This document shows, one piece after another, positions 25,655 to 35,458 of a DNA stretch of 42,751 bases (positions are counted from its first letter, which is position 1; each line of letters starts with the position of its first letter). The stretch comes from Pedobacter ureilyticus (lineage in GTDB: Bacteria; Bacteroidota; Bacteroidia; Sphingobacteriales; Sphingobacteriaceae): positions 1-42,751 of the forward strand of contig NZ_SSHJ01000032.1 of assembly GCF_005925345.1 (NCBI RefSeq), read 5' to 3'. The position numbers and the translations under genes were made by a program. The notes beneath the pieces are model-generated. The model saw only the letters and a list, made by a program, of their open reading frames with translations, ran no database searches and was not told the DNA's origin.

Positions 25655-25669
25655 TAGTATCAAGATATA

Positions 25670-25717
25670 AGTATCGAGTATCAAGATCTGGGCGACCTAA
25701 TCTTAATACTCGATACT
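25670..25717. repeat. Long near-perfect inverted repeat between fusA and rpsJ
   Basis: AGTATCGAGTATCAAGAT (25670-25687) is complementary to ATCTTAATACTCGATACT (25700-25717) with one mismatch, loop 12 bases. No T-run follows, so it is not a standard terminator; it may protect upstream mRNA ends or be a mobile palindromic element. Confidence 0.75.
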
Positions 25718-25794
25718 CAATACTTGCTACTCAAAAATAAATCCGACACTTGTTATTAATAGCTCTAACAAGCCGTCATAATTAAAAATAAAAA

Positions 25795-26100
25795 ATGAGC
25801 CAAAGAATTAGAATTAAATTAAAATCTTACGATTACAACTTGGTAGATAAATCTGCTGAGAAAATCGTAAAAACTGTAAAGCCTACAGGCGCAGTAGTTA
25901 GCGGACCAATTCCGTTGCCAACAGAGAAAAAAATCTTTACTGTATTGCGTTCACCGCACGTAAACAAAAAAGCTCGTGAGCAGTTTCAATTGTGTGCTTA
26001 TAAACGTCTTTTAGATATTTATAGCTCAAACTCAAAAACAGTTGATGCTTTAATGAAGCTTGAGTTACCTTCAGGTGTTGAAGTAGAAATCAAAGTTTAA
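25795..26100 (+). CDS. rpsJ: 30S ribosomal protein uS10
   Basis: A 101-residue protein ([50 protein letters not shown]). uS10 is part of the small-subunit head and, as NusE, of antitermination complexes. In many Bacteroidota it leads into rplC and the S10 operon; here it is followed by a terminator and unrelated genes. Confidence 0.97.
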   Translation: MSQRIRIKLKSYDYNLVDKSAEKIVKTVKPTGAVVSGPIPLPTEKKIFTVLRSPHVNKKAREQFQLCAYKRLLDIYSSNSKTVDALMKLELPSGVEVEIKV

Positions 26101-26121
26101 AAGATTTTAATGTCACATTAA

Positions 26122-26155
26122 AAAGCTCCGAGGATTTTATTCTCGGAGCTTTTTT
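26122..26155 (+). terminator. Terminator of the str operon
   Basis: AAAGCTCCGAG (26122-26132) pairs perfectly with CTCGGAGCTTT (26142-26152), followed by more T. It ends transcription after rpsJ; the minus-strand gene at 26182 ends on its other side, and the A-run lets the hairpin serve both. Confidence 0.9.
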
Positions 26156-26181
26156 GTTTGGAACGTATGTAGTGGAGTTTC

Positions 26182-27072
26182 TTAAAAAGATTTTTTTAGA
26201 AAGGCCTTAAAATAATTGCCCATCACATTCACAAATGCTTTTGCAAAAGCAGGCCTGCCAGCAGCATCACGTACACCTTTGTAATTGCTTTCTATTTGCC
26301 AGCCAAACACATTTGGATATTTGCTAGACGTATATCTAACTGTGTTATATCCGCCGTTAAAGTATTTATCTTCTTCTAAAGGAGCTACATCTTGTTTAGA
26401 GGGAACAGCATCAAAACCTTCTTTGCTAATCAAGGTTCCGAAAGCATTAGGCCCGATTAATAATTGCTCAAGGTCTAGATTTTTATCGCCAGTAATCAAA
26501 TTCGCTACAGAGGATTTTGTGGCCTGCTTGCTATTTTTGGCATCAAGATTTCTCAACTCCTCCGCTTTTAATAGATAGCCAAGTTCTAAACGTTGTTTGG
26601 TATGTCCGTGTCCATGAAGATCGATATAGATAGCTTTGCCAAACTTTTTAGTAGCCAGCACAATTGCGGTGTCAATATAGTCGTGAAACTGGTTCCAGGG
26701 CTTTTCCATCGCCTTATTTCCGCATGTTCCTTCTTCTAGGTCTCTATTTTGGTCCACATTTTTTCTAGAGATATTAGAAATGATGATATATGGTCTTGCA
26801 TTGTACTTTGCAAGAAAAGCTTTCTCAATTTCCTTTGCAAGCTCAATCGTTCTTGAGTCGGTTACGGTAACAGCGCCCTTGCAGTTACGTAATGGTACGT
26901 CTGGTAAATTTATTGATCCGCCATGTGGCACGCTAATAATTAAGGGTAAATCGCCCACAATAAATTCGGTCCATTTTTCATCATCGGTGTAGGTTTTTCC
27001 AGGCTCCCATTTTTGGGCATAAGCAAAGCTGCTAACTATAAGCAGTAATAAACTTAGTTTAAGACATTTCAT
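26182..27072 (-). CDS. Exported N-formylglutamate-amidohydrolase-like protein (paralogue 1)
   Basis: A 296-residue exported protein (signal ending AYAQ). The fold and zinc-site pattern of the N-formylglutamate amidohydrolase family are visible: PHGG (49-52, His50), NRDLEEG, and the histidine run D151-L-H-G-H-G-H157. The family hydrolyses N-formyl amide bonds; extracytoplasmic members have no established substrate. The lipoprotein at 41286-42239 shares the same motifs in the same order (PHDG, DMHGHGH, AFGTL, PSKQD, YFNGGY), so the two are paralogues 14 kb apart at opposite edges of the locus. It is a single gene on -, convergent with the str operon. Confidence 0.75.
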   Translation of the reverse strand: MKCLKLSLLLLIVSSFAYAQKWEPGKTYTDDEKWTEFIVGDLPLIISVPHGGSINLPDVPLRNCKGAVTVTDSRTIELAKEIEKAFLAKYNARPYIIISNISRKNVDQNRDLEEGTCGNKAMEKPWNQFHDYIDTAIVLATKKFGKAIYIDLHGHGHTKQRLELGYLLKAEELRNLDAKNSKQATKSSVANLITGDKNLDLEQLLIGPNAFGTLISKEGFDAVPSKQDVAPLEEDKYFNGGYNTVRYTSSKYPNVFGWQIESNYKGVRDAAGRPAFAKAFVNVMGNYFKAFLKKSF

Positions 27073-27228
27073 TTTACGTTGTATTATCTTTTTATTAGAT
27101 AGACTGACGACCCTAGCTAAAGTACCGTTTGATGACCTAAAAATTTTAATGTTGAAAGGTATTTTAAAAAAACCGAAAAAAAGTTAAACTAAAATAGGTC
27201 CTATTTATTTCGATATCAGTCTATCATA

Positions 27229-27236
27229 TAGTTTTG
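27229..27236 (+). promoter_or_regulatory. -7 element of the first beta-helix gene
   Basis: TAGTTTTG fits TAnnTTTG. The -33 box is weak. The start site near 27243 would leave a CA-rich leader of about 49 bases, like the leader of the SusC gene at 1270. Confidence 0.45.
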
Positions 27237-27291
27237 AGGATAAGATCCCTTTTCTCAAACCAACCTAACAACTAACAAACTAATACATAAT

Positions 27292-29964
27292 ATGAGAAAA
27301 GTTTACGTATTGCTTTTACTTTCTCTGTTGCTCGGCTTTGGTGCAACAGCGCAAACAATTAGATATGTAAAGGAGGGTGCTAACGGCGACGGTTCGTCGT
27401 GGAACACCGCATCCGGTGATTTGCAGGCGATGATTAATGCATCTGCAAGTAATGATGAAGTGTGGGTAGCTGCAGGTACGTACAAGCCAAACCGAAGGGC
27501 TAACGCTTTAGAAACCATTACGCCAACAGATAGGTTCAACGCTTTTGTGATGAAAAAAGATGTGGGTATTTTTGGAGGTTTCGTAGGGACAGAAACTTCG
27601 AAGGCCAATAGAGATTTTGTAACGAACACCTCTGTTTTAAGTGGAAATATAGGTAACGAAGCTATTGATACAGATAACGCATACCACGTAGTTATTGCAG
27701 CTGATGATTTGGGGACCGCTAAATTAGATGGTTTTACGGTAACTAAGGGATACAGCAGCGGTACAGGTACCACGTCTTCTGTTACGGTAAATGGTAGGGC
27801 TATTCCGGCTAGCCGTTCGCCGGGGATCATTAGCTACTACAGCAGTGCGGAGTTTGCAAACCTCATCATCACAGAAAATGTTAACGCATCTACTGATCAA
27901 AGTGCCGGTGCAATTTATATTTTTTATGGGTCGCCAAGTTTTACCAAAGTTCAATTCGTAAACAACAGAACAGTTTCTACTGCAGGCGGAGCTATATTTG
28001 TATTTGGTTCGACAACACTTCGTAGCAAACCAGAATTTACAGAGGTTGATTTTATTGGGAACCAAGGTATTTCAGGCGGCGCCGTTGTGATATCTGCCTA
28101 TGGCGAATTAACCTTTAACAAATGTAAGTTCATCAATAATAAAGCCCTTACTACCAATGGTGGAGCTATACACATGTTTTCTTCTACAGCCAATGCTGAA
28201 ATAAAAGATTGTACATTTTCTGGCAATCAAGCAACGGTTAGTGGCGGTGCCATTTACAACGGTTACAATTTACCAATTACCATTTCTGGTTCTACTTTTA
28301 CCAATAACATAGCTACTACCGGTTTTGCAGGCGCTATTTATGCGGTAGGTAAGTTAACTATTGAAGCAGGAGAATTTACTGGAAATAAATCATCTGCTGG
28401 CTCGGCCGGGGCAATTTACTTAGGTACTAATACTAACGAAGTAAATATTGAAGGAAATACTTTTAAGGACAATGAGGCCGCTAAAGAGGCAGGTGCTATT
28501 TATGTAACTTCGGCTAGCCCTATAATTAAGAATAATAGATTTTACAATAACAAAGCGGTAGATTTTGGAGGAGCAATTTATACCTTGGGCGGTTTGCCAA
28601 GCTCTTTGAGTACACCTACTATTGTTGGAAATATTTTTTATGCCAATACAGCAACAAGCGCTACAGGCTTGGGCGGTGCAGTTTATATTGGCGATAATAG
28701 TTCTCCTTTAATTGTAAATTCAACGCTGTATGCAAACACAGCAGATAAAGGTGGTGCCGTTGGATTATCAAATGTGAGTGTTTTAGCCAAGGTTTATAAC
28801 AGCATTATTTACGGCAATACAGCAACAGATGCCACCACAATTGATGTTTATGGTGCAAGTACAGATAATTTAGATATTCAGTATACGCTTACGCAAAACT
28901 ATGGTGCAAATGGTGCTGGCGGCAATATAGTGGGCAGTAATCCAGAATTTGCTAGTGTGGATGTAGCGAGCAGTAATTTTTTGAAGTTAACTGAGGATAG
29001 TTGGGCAGTAAACGCCGGTAATAACAATATGGTGCCAGCAACGGCTACGCTAGATATCACGGGTGTAAATAGAATTATGCATGCTGTAGTTGATTTGGGA
29101 GCTTTAGAATACGATGGGGATTTACCACCGCCATACACGGTTGATATAGACGAAAATTCTCCTGTTGGTACTTACGTAGGCAAGCCAACATCTAGGCTGG
29201 GCGGCACATTAACGTGGGAGTTTTTCTCTGGAAATATTAATGATGCCTTTGCTATTAATGCAACCACCGGCGAAATCACGGTTAATAAAAGTACCGAGCT
29301 AGATTACGAAACGAAAAGTATTTTTAATTTATTTCTAAAGGTTAGTAACAACTTTGGTTTGGTTCAAAACCTGCCGGTATTAGTAAATTTGAATAACCTA
29401 ATGGAGAAGCCTCAAGCTCCAGAGATAACTAACCCAAGAGTTAATGATGTTATTATCAGCTATCGACCAAAATTAAGAGGGGTAGCAGAGCCATTAAGTA
29501 CAATTACCATTTACGTGGATGGTGCTGCTTACGGCACTACCGCTTCTTCAGATCCTTTGGGTAGTTGGAGATTGGATTTTTTGGATGAGGTTACTCCAGG
29601 TACACACTCATTTCATGTGGTAGCAAGTAATGCCTCTGGAACCAGTGAACCAAGTGATGCCGTTGCCGCGACTTTTAAATTATACACAGGGCAAGTAGTG
29701 GTAAGTAACATCCTTACGCCAAACGGAGATGGCAAGAACGACTTATGGATAGCACAAGATTTATCGGTAATGTACCCTAAAAATGAAGTGACTGTTTATG
29801 ATAAATCAGGCAAAGTGGTATTTCAAAAATCAAACTATCAGAATGATTGGGATGGCAATTTTAATGGAAGCCCATTACATACAGGCACGTATTACTATCA
29901 TATCAAAATTGGTAATGACCTAAAACCAATTAAAGGCACACTTACCATCTTGAGAGGAAGATAG
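27292..29964 (+). CDS. Surface beta-helix protein with type B T9SS sorting domain (paralogue 1)
   Basis: An 890-residue secreted protein. Signal peptide ends ATAQ (21). Residues about 22-610 form a parallel beta-helix with repeated GGAIY/GGAVY turns (e.g. [22 protein letters not shown]), the polymorphic outer-membrane/pectate-lyase-like repeat class. Residues about 615-700 are cadherin-like ([24 protein letters not shown]), and about 705-790 Ig-like. The last 85 residues are the gliding-motility-associated C-terminal sorting domain ([25 protein letters not shown]). Type B cargo leaves through the type IX secretion system and usually needs a PorP/SprF partner, and such a gene follows directly. 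It is likely an adhesin or a carbohydrate-binding/lyase-like surface protein; no catalytic residues are identified. Confidence 0.88.
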   Translation: MRKVYVLLLLSLLLGFGATAQTIRYVKEGANGDGSSWNTASGDLQAMINASASNDEVWVAAGTYKPNRRANALETITPTDRFNAFVMKKDVGIFGGFVGTETSKANRDFVTNTSVLSGNIGNEAIDTDNAYHVVIAADDLGTAKLDGFTVTKGYSSGTGTTSSVTVNGRAIPASRSPGIISYYSSAEFANLIITENVNASTDQSAGAIYIFYGSPSFTKVQFVNNRTVSTAGGAIFVFGSTTLRSKPEFTEVDFIGNQGISGGAVVISAYGELTFNKCKFINNKALTTNGGAIHMFSSTANAEIKDCTFSGNQATVSGGAIYNGYNLPITISGSTFTNNIATTGFAGAIYAVGKLTIEAGEFTGNKSSAGSAGAIYLGTNTNEVNIEGNTFKDNEAAKEAGAIYVTSASPIIKNNRFYNNKAVDFGGAIYTLGGLPSSLSTPTIVGNIFYANTATSATGLGGAVYIGDNSSPLIVNSTLYANTADKGGAVGLSNVSVLAKVYNSIIYGNTATDATTIDVYGASTDNLDIQYTLTQNYGANGAGGNIVGSNPEFASVDVASSNFLKLTEDSWAVNAGNNNMVPATATLDITGVNRIMHAVVDLGALEYDGDLPPPYTVDIDENSPVGTYVGKPTSRLGGTLTWEFFSGNINDAFAINATTGEITVNKSTELDYETKSIFNLFLKVSNNFGLVQNLPVLVNLNNLMEKPQAPEITNPRVNDVIISYRPKLRGVAEPLSTITIYVDGAAYGTTASSDPLGSWRLDFLDEVTPGTHSFHVVASNASGTSEPSDAVAATFKLYTGQVVVSNILTPNGDGKNDLWIAQDLSVMYPKNEVTVYDKSGKVVFQKSNYQNDWDGNFNGSPLHTGTYYYHIKIGNDLKPIKGTLTILRGR

Positions 29965-30008
29965 GCCGCGTCAAAATGTCGAAAAAAATGATTGTTAACC
30001 AAACTACA

Positions 30009-30887
30009 ATGAGAAGAAATAACATTGCTTTTATATCGCTTTTAGCTTTAATTTTTTTAAATACCAATAAAACAACGGCACAAGTAAGCCCCCCCGTGTC
30101 TATGTATTACCTAAACGAATATTTGTATAACCCGGCGGTAGCAGGTAAAATTCATGGCTTAAATTTAGGGCTTTCCTATAAGAATAATCTAACTGGAAGT
30201 AACGGGCAAACCGTAGGCAACACCATCACAGCAGATTACGGATGGGGAAAGAATGGCTTTGGTGTTTTTGTAAATACGGATAAGGATGGCTTATTGAACG
30301 TAAATAGATTTGCGGCTTCATACGCTTATAACATACAACTATCCGAAACTGGAAATTTAAGGTTTGGAATATCGGCAGGTGTTACCACGCTAAAAGTTAA
30401 CGCGGGAGATATTATTGGCGATGCCACCGACGTGTTGCCAGCACAGTATGATGATTATGTTTTTGATGGCGATTTGGGAGCACATTATAGTACCGACAAG
30501 TTAAGCCTTAGCGCCGTAGCGCCAAATTTACGTAACCTCATCTATTCAGACAATGTAAGTGACGGTTATAATTATAGTACCTTTTATTTTTCAGCCGCTT
30601 ATCAAGTATTGGATGGGCCCGTAAAACTAACGCCAAAGGTTTTATACAGAGGGGTTGATGGATACGATAGCATTATTGACGCTGGTATTAACGCACAATT
30701 TGCCCAAAACCAGTTTAATTTATTGGCTTTTTATCATAGTAGTAATAACGTTTCCTTTGGTGTTGGTTTCAATCTGCTCAAAAGATATCAAATGCAGGCT
30801 TCCTATTCGCTTCCCATAAATAATAACCTTAAAAAATATACGTATGGCGCAGTAGAGTTAGGCTTAAAAGTTAATTTATCTAAATAA
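30009..30887 (+). CDS. PorP/SprF-family T9SS outer-membrane protein
   Basis: About 292 residues from the ATG at 30009, chosen because the signal peptide starts there ([16 protein letters not shown], ending TTAQ); an ATG at 29976 adds 11 residues. The family pattern is clear: [44 protein letters not shown] and barrel strands to the end. PorP/SprF proteins act with the type IX secretion system and often attach type B cargo. It follows the beta-helix cargo gene by 44 bases, and a terminator follows it, so the two form a cargo/partner operon. Confidence 0.88.
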   Translation: MRRNNIAFISLLALIFLNTNKTTAQVSPPVSMYYLNEYLYNPAVAGKIHGLNLGLSYKNNLTGSNGQTVGNTITADYGWGKNGFGVFVNTDKDGLLNVNRFAASYAYNIQLSETGNLRFGISAGVTTLKVNAGDIIGDATDVLPAQYDDYVFDGDLGAHYSTDKLSLSAVAPNLRNLIYSDNVSDGYNYSTFYFSAAYQVLDGPVKLTPKVLYRGVDGYDSIIDAGINAQFAQNQFNLLAFYHSSNNVSFGVGFNLLKRYQMQASYSLPINNNLKKYTYGAVELGLKVNLSK

Positions 30888-30895
30888 GTGCTTGT

Positions 30896-30928
30896 AAAAG
30901 GTCCCGGTGTACGGGCCTTTTGCTTTTT
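30896..30928 (+). terminator. Terminator after the cargo/PorP operon
   Basis: AAAAGG-T-CCCG (30896-30906) pairs with CGGG-CCTTTT (30912-30921), one bulged T, five-base loop, then GCTTTTT. Confidence 0.75.
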
Positions 30929-31107
30929 AAATGTATTGACGGTATTAAAGGCGGTAAAAACTGTCCTTTTTTTTGTTTTTATAGGTTTTTGGTATTGAAA
31001 AAACAAAAAAGTTTTGAATAATAAATAAGGATTGTTAATTTTAAATAACCTAAACCACAAACTAGCTAAATAGACTGCTATAGTCTATGCAGCTCATACT
31101 TATTTTA

Positions 31108-31701
31108 ATGGCAGTTTACGATTTAACAGCAGAAAAGCTATTGCTAAAAGAGATCTCTGACGGGAATTCTGTGGCATTTAACAAGATGTTTTGCCTGTAT
31201 AGGGGTAAGATATTAGCTTTTGTAGATTCGTTTGTGCACAGTAAGGCCGATGCTGAAGAAATTGTCCAAGAAACTTTCTTGGTAATTTGGCAAAATCGAG
31301 AGAAATTGTTAACGATAGAGCATCCGCGTAACTATATTTATACTATTGCCCGTAATAAAACCTACGATTATTTAGCTAAAGTTAGTAGAACAGAAAAAAC
31401 AATTAGTAATGCCTGGGTTAACACGTCCGTATCGCTCAATAACATAGACGATCAAATTAACCTTAAAGAAAGTGTGTTGTTGATCAATAAGGTGCTACAA
31501 TCTCTTTCGCAACAAAAGCAAGAAATTTTCAACATGAGCCGTAACCAGCACATGAGCCACGAAGAAATTGCTCAAGCGGTAGGTTTATCAAAAAGCCGTG
31601 TTAAAAATGTAATTGTGGAGGTGCTTAAACATCTAAAATATCATATTTCTAAGCATCATATCGTAGTGTCTTTGTTGGTGCTACTAAAATCCTTTTTTTA
31701 G
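31108..31701 (+). CDS. ECF sigma factor (FecI/SigW type)
   Basis: About 197 residues from the ATG at 31108 (the upstream ATG at 31087 adds seven hydrophobic residues not expected in sigma factors). Region 2 is intact (FNKMFCLYRGKILAFVDSFVHSKADAEEIVQETFLVIWQNREKL) and region 4 HTH is present (QHMSHEEIAQAVGLSKSRVKNVIVEVLKHL). In Bacteroidota such factors are released by a FecR anti-sigma factor when an STN-bearing SusC binds substrate; both lie downstream (34149, 35459). Here a beta-helix cargo gene is inserted between sigma and anti-sigma genes. The C-terminal hydrophobic tail (VVSLLVLLKSFF) is odd and may be a membrane-tethering tail. Confidence 0.93.
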   Translation: MAVYDLTAEKLLLKEISDGNSVAFNKMFCLYRGKILAFVDSFVHSKADAEEIVQETFLVIWQNREKLLTIEHPRNYIYTIARNKTYDYLAKVSRTEKTISNAWVNTSVSLNNIDDQINLKESVLLINKVLQSLSQQKQEIFNMSRNQHMSHEEIAQAVGLSKSRVKNVIVEVLKHLKYHISKHHIVVSLLVLLKSFF

Positions 31702-31861
31702 TTTTCTTTATTGTACAAGCTTCTAATATCTAGCATGATAGTGCTTTTCTGATGCTTTTTTATTTTCTATAATTTTTTTTTAAAAAAAATGTCGCTTAGG
31801 CGGTCCGTTGCTCAGGCTTATCAGTCTATATAAAACAACGAAAAACCTAAACCAACATTTT

Positions 31862-34126
31862 ATGAAAAAACTCTACTTTTTAATTCTTGTTTTGTTAGGC
31901 TCTCATTCACTTTTTGCACAAACTATTCGGTACGTTACGCCGACAGGTTCTGGTACAGGTACTGGAAGCTGGGCAAATGCATCTTCTGATTTACAAGGTA
32001 TGATAGATGAACTTGCAAGTTTGGATGCCACTACTTTTCCCGATAGACAAATATGGGTTAGTGCCGGAACTTACTATCCAACACAGAATGTGGCGGCTAC
32101 TGTAGACAATAGAGATAAAGCTTTCGTGTTAAAAAATGGTGTAAATTTATTTGGTGGCTATAATTCTACTACTGGTGTTAGAGATCATGTTAATAATATT
32201 TCGATTTTAAGTGGAGACTTGGGTACAATAGGAGATAAAAACGATAATTCTTATCATGTAGTTACTGCTCGAGTTGATGATCTTAGTTCTGCTAAAGTAA
32301 TTGTTGATGGCTTTACCATCAGTAACGGTAATGCCAACGGTACTGGGAGTGTAACTGCTGGGTTTGTACTCAATAGATATCAGGGAGGAGCTATTAATTT
32401 ACGTGGAACCGGGGCTTCAAAGCGGATAGAATTTCGTAATCTTATAATTACCAATAATGAATCAACGGGCTTTGGCGGTGCGGTATATGCACATATTTCT
32501 TTAAACGCCAACGACACCGAAACCTTGTTATTCGATAATGTAAAGTTCGAGGCAAATAGCGCCGGTGATGATGGGGGAGCAATCTATTTTTTACGAGGAA
32601 CTAACTCGCCTAGTGCTACAATCATTAACTCTTCATTTGTAGGAAACTTAGCGAATGGTAACGAGGGAGGAGCAATTTTTTCAAATAGCTCTTCAACAAA
32701 GTTGACTATAACGGGTTGTACATTTGATGGCAATAAGGCGGCAACTGGAGGAGCGATTAATGCTGCGGGAGTTACTAATATAACTAATTCTGTTTTTAAA
32801 GATAATGAGGCTAGTGGCAGCGGTAGTGCGGTTTATTTGGTTCATTCTGCACTTTCATCGACAATTGAGAAGACATCTTTTGAAGATAATATTTCAAGTG
32901 GAAATTATGGAGCTGTATATTTTTCAAGTGGCACCACTACATTGACAGGTAAATTGATAATTTCCGCCTCTAAGTTTATGCGTAATGTAACTTCGGCTGG
33001 TAGCGGGGGTGCATTGTTTGTATATTCTGGCGAGGTAAATGTCGCCAATTCACTTTTTGCTCAAAATGAGTCGAACGGATCTGGTGGAGGCGCAATATAC
33101 ATCGGTTCAGGAACTGCTACTCCCTCTGTTGCGAAGTTGATAAATAATACTTTTTATGGAAATTTGGCTAATGGAACTGGAGTAGGTGGTGCGGTTGCCT
33201 ATTTCAATAATAGCACTGCTGTAAATATAGAATTTAATAACAATATTTTTAATGCAAATAGTGCAGGAGGAAGTGGCGACGATACTAGATCTCCTTTATT
33301 GGCTGCAGGTTCGTACAAGAATAATTTGTTTCAAATAACTCGTGCAAACAATGGTTCGAACTTGATTGGCAACGTTTCTGATGCATCTCCGGCCGTACTT
33401 TTTGAAAGCACAGACGCGTTGAGCTCAAATTTCTTAAAGCTTGTGGCAGGAAGTATCGCCCTTAACGCGGGTGATAATTTATTGATATCTGGTGGTTTAG
33501 ATCTCGATGGCAACAGTCGTATTCGTGATGTTAACGTAGATATGGGAGCTTACGAGCTACAAATTGGAGATGATCCACTTCCTGTGGCGTTAACGTCATT
33601 TAGTGTTGCTAAAAAAGGATCAACCTCGGTACTCACTTGGAAAACCGAAAGCGAGCAAAACAATCAAAAATTTGTGATAGAGAGAGGCTCTTCAGCTACC
33701 AATTTCACATTCTTTAAAGAAGTTGCTGGCGCTGGCAATAGTAGCGCACCTTTAAGTTACACCGTAACCGATTTTACGCCGCTAGCTGGCAACAACTATT
33801 ATCGCTTAACACAGTATGATAACGACGGAACATCGAAAATTTTGGGCGTAGAAGCTGTGAAATTTGAATTAACGGCACAAAAAACTTCTATCTATCCAAA
33901 CCCGGCAAGTTCCTATGTAAAAGTAAACTCAAATGCGGCAGAAGGTATTGTATCCTTAAATCTAATATCTTTGACGGGAAAAACCATATTGACCAATAAT
34001 TACGCTCAGTTGGCTAATGAAAGTGTAAAGCTTGAGTTAGCCAATATACCTACTGGAACTTACATTTTGTGGATCAACAAAGGTAAGCCCAATGCAGAAA
34101 AGCAAACATTATTGGTCGTGAAGTAG
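31862..34126 (+). CDS. Surface beta-helix protein with type A T9SS sorting domain (paralogue 2)
   Basis: About 754 residues from the ATG at 31862, where the signal peptide begins (KKLYFLILVLLGSHSLFAQ); a longer frame to 31808 adds a non-signal stretch. The N-terminus matches paralogue 1 (QTIRYV, DLQGMI, WVSAGTYYP versus [15 protein letters not shown]) and the body carries the same GGAIY/GGAVY helix turns. The end is different: a type A T9SS sorting domain (about 674-754: SIYPNPASSYVKV, LISLTGKTI, GTYILWI). So two related surface proteins in this locus use different T9SS exits. Unusually, it sits between a sigma factor and its FecR anti-sigma gene, 22 bases before fecR. Confidence 0.88.
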   Translation: MKKLYFLILVLLGSHSLFAQTIRYVTPTGSGTGTGSWANASSDLQGMIDELASLDATTFPDRQIWVSAGTYYPTQNVAATVDNRDKAFVLKNGVNLFGGYNSTTGVRDHVNNISILSGDLGTIGDKNDNSYHVVTARVDDLSSAKVIVDGFTISNGNANGTGSVTAGFVLNRYQGGAINLRGTGASKRIEFRNLIITNNESTGFGGAVYAHISLNANDTETLLFDNVKFEANSAGDDGGAIYFLRGTNSPSATIINSSFVGNLANGNEGGAIFSNSSSTKLTITGCTFDGNKAATGGAINAAGVTNITNSVFKDNEASGSGSAVYLVHSALSSTIEKTSFEDNISSGNYGAVYFSSGTTTLTGKLIISASKFMRNVTSAGSGGALFVYSGEVNVANSLFAQNESNGSGGGAIYIGSGTATPSVAKLINNTFYGNLANGTGVGGAVAYFNNSTAVNIEFNNNIFNANSAGGSGDDTRSPLLAAGSYKNNLFQITRANNGSNLIGNVSDASPAVLFESTDALSSNFLKLVAGSIALNAGDNLLISGGLDLDGNSRIRDVNVDMGAYELQIGDDPLPVALTSFSVAKKGSTSVLTWKTESEQNNQKFVIERGSSATNFTFFKEVAGAGNSSAPLSYTVTDFTPLAGNNYYRLTQYDNDGTSKILGVEAVKFELTAQKTSIYPNPASSYVKVNSNAAEGIVSLNLISLTGKTILTNNYAQLANESVKLELANIPTGTYILWINKGKPNAEKQTLLVVK

Positions 34127-34148
34127 ATTAACGATAATAAATGTATAA

Positions 34149-35351
34149 ATGAACAAACAAGAGCATCAGATGACACTAGGAACAAACAACAGATTAGCGG
34201 AACTTTTCCAAAAGTATGTAGATAAGAGCATTACCGAAGAGGAATATGCGGAGTTGTTTGTTTACATCCGAAATCCGGAAACCAAAGAGCAGGTATTGGC
34301 TTTTATGGATGAGCATAATAAAAAAGTACAATCTGATGCGCTTGTACACGAAATAGATTGGGATGGGATGTATCAAAACATTACCAATCCAAAAAAGTCG
34401 GACGCTGGTAAACGCAATTCTTTTTGGAGATATGCCGCTGCAGCCGCTGTGTTTGTTATTGGAAGTTTTTCGGTTTACTATGCCTATCAACCCAAAGAAA
34501 AGAAAGAACCTTTGGCTTATAGAAATGATGTTTTACCTGGAGGCGATAAAGCAACCCTAACACTAGCCGATGGATCACAGATTGCTTTAAGCCAAAACTC
34601 GACCGGACAGGTAGCCACTCAGGGCGATATCGCTATTCATCGAGATGCAAAAGGGCAAATTGTTTATATGGTAAAGGGAAACGAACAAGACGATTCGGAG
34701 CAGATCAATATTTTGTCTACACCCGCTGGCGGTAAATTTAGTGTGGTTTTATCTGATGGGAGCAAAGTTTGGTTAAATGCCTCATCTTCTATCAGGTTTC
34801 CTGCGGCTTTTTCAAAGCAATCTAGAAGAGTAGAAGTTAAAGGCGAAGCTTACTTCGAAATCGAAAAAGATGCTGCTAGACCTTTTTACGTAAATAACGG
34901 GAGCTCCGAAATTAAAGTACTAGGCACACATTTCAATGTAATGGCTTATCCAGATGAGTATCGTTCTGAACTTACTTTGCTCGAAGGTTCGGTGCAGTTT
35001 ACCAAAAATGGCCATTCAGAATTGTTGAAACCCGGGAAGCAAATTTTGTTTACCGAAAACGATAGTGAAACTAAACAAGTTAATGCCAATATAGAAGAAG
35101 TGATGGCATGGAAGAACGATCTTTTTGTATTCAACAATACCAATATAGATGAAGTGATGAAAGAGTTGGTAAGATGGTATGATGTTAAAGTGAAATTTGA
35201 GGGGGAAAAGCCGGACATCTCATTTACTGGGGTAATTCCTCGTAATGCAAATGTTTCTAAAGTATTAAAGGCACTAGAACTTACAGGAGACGTGGTGTTT
35301 GGTATAGAAAACAAAGTAATAACCTGCGAGAGAAAGAAGATGACGAAATAA
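34149..35351 (+). CDS. FecR-family anti-sigma factor (with DUF4974)
   Basis: A 400-residue protein. An N-terminal cytoplasmic anti-sigma part (about 8-85), a membrane span (about 93-110), then the periplasmic FecR domain (about 185-285; TPAGGKFSVVLSDGSKVWLNASSS, RRVEVKGEAYFEI, RPFYV) and a C-terminal DUF4974-type domain (about 325-395; NTNIDEVMKELVRWYDVKV, FTGVIPRNANVSKVLKALELTGDV). It relays the substrate-bound state of the next-door SusC STN domain to the sigma factor at 31108. All domains are present and full-length. A hairpin follows between it and the SusC gene. Confidence 0.93.
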   Translation: MNKQEHQMTLGTNNRLAELFQKYVDKSITEEEYAELFVYIRNPETKEQVLAFMDEHNKKVQSDALVHEIDWDGMYQNITNPKKSDAGKRNSFWRYAAAAAVFVIGSFSVYYAYQPKEKKEPLAYRNDVLPGGDKATLTLADGSQIALSQNSTGQVATQGDIAIHRDAKGQIVYMVKGNEQDDSEQINILSTPAGGKFSVVLSDGSKVWLNASSSIRFPAAFSKQSRRVEVKGEAYFEIEKDAARPFYVNNGSSEIKVLGTHFNVMAYPDEYRSELTLLEGSVQFTKNGHSELLKPGKQILFTENDSETKQVNANIEEVMAWKNDLFVFNNTNIDEVMKELVRWYDVKVKFEGEKPDISFTGVIPRNANVSKVLKALELTGDVVFGIENKVITCERKKMTK

Positions 35352-35366
35352 AATAAAGAAGTAAAA

Positions 35367-35394
35367 GCCTTTCTCGGCGGCAACCAAGAAAGGC
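35367..35394 (+). promoter_or_regulatory. Hairpin between fecR and susC
   Basis: GCCTTTCT (35367-35374) pairs with AGAAAGGC (35387-35394), loop 12 bases, no T-run. It may stabilise or attenuate transcription before the highly expressed SusC gene, which would set the regulatory and transport genes at different levels. Confidence 0.45.
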
Positions 35395-35458
35395 AAATGA
35401 GGCTTCAAAAAATAATAAACAACAAGACTATTTATTCAAAACCCTTATATACAAATGT

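Noticed and set aside
27303..27830. 175-codon minus-strand frame
   Set aside because: Shadow of the first beta-helix gene; no start signal, composition follows the opposite strand.
34946..35383. 145-codon minus-strand frame
   Set aside because: Shadow of the FecR gene, which has clear domains on the + strand.
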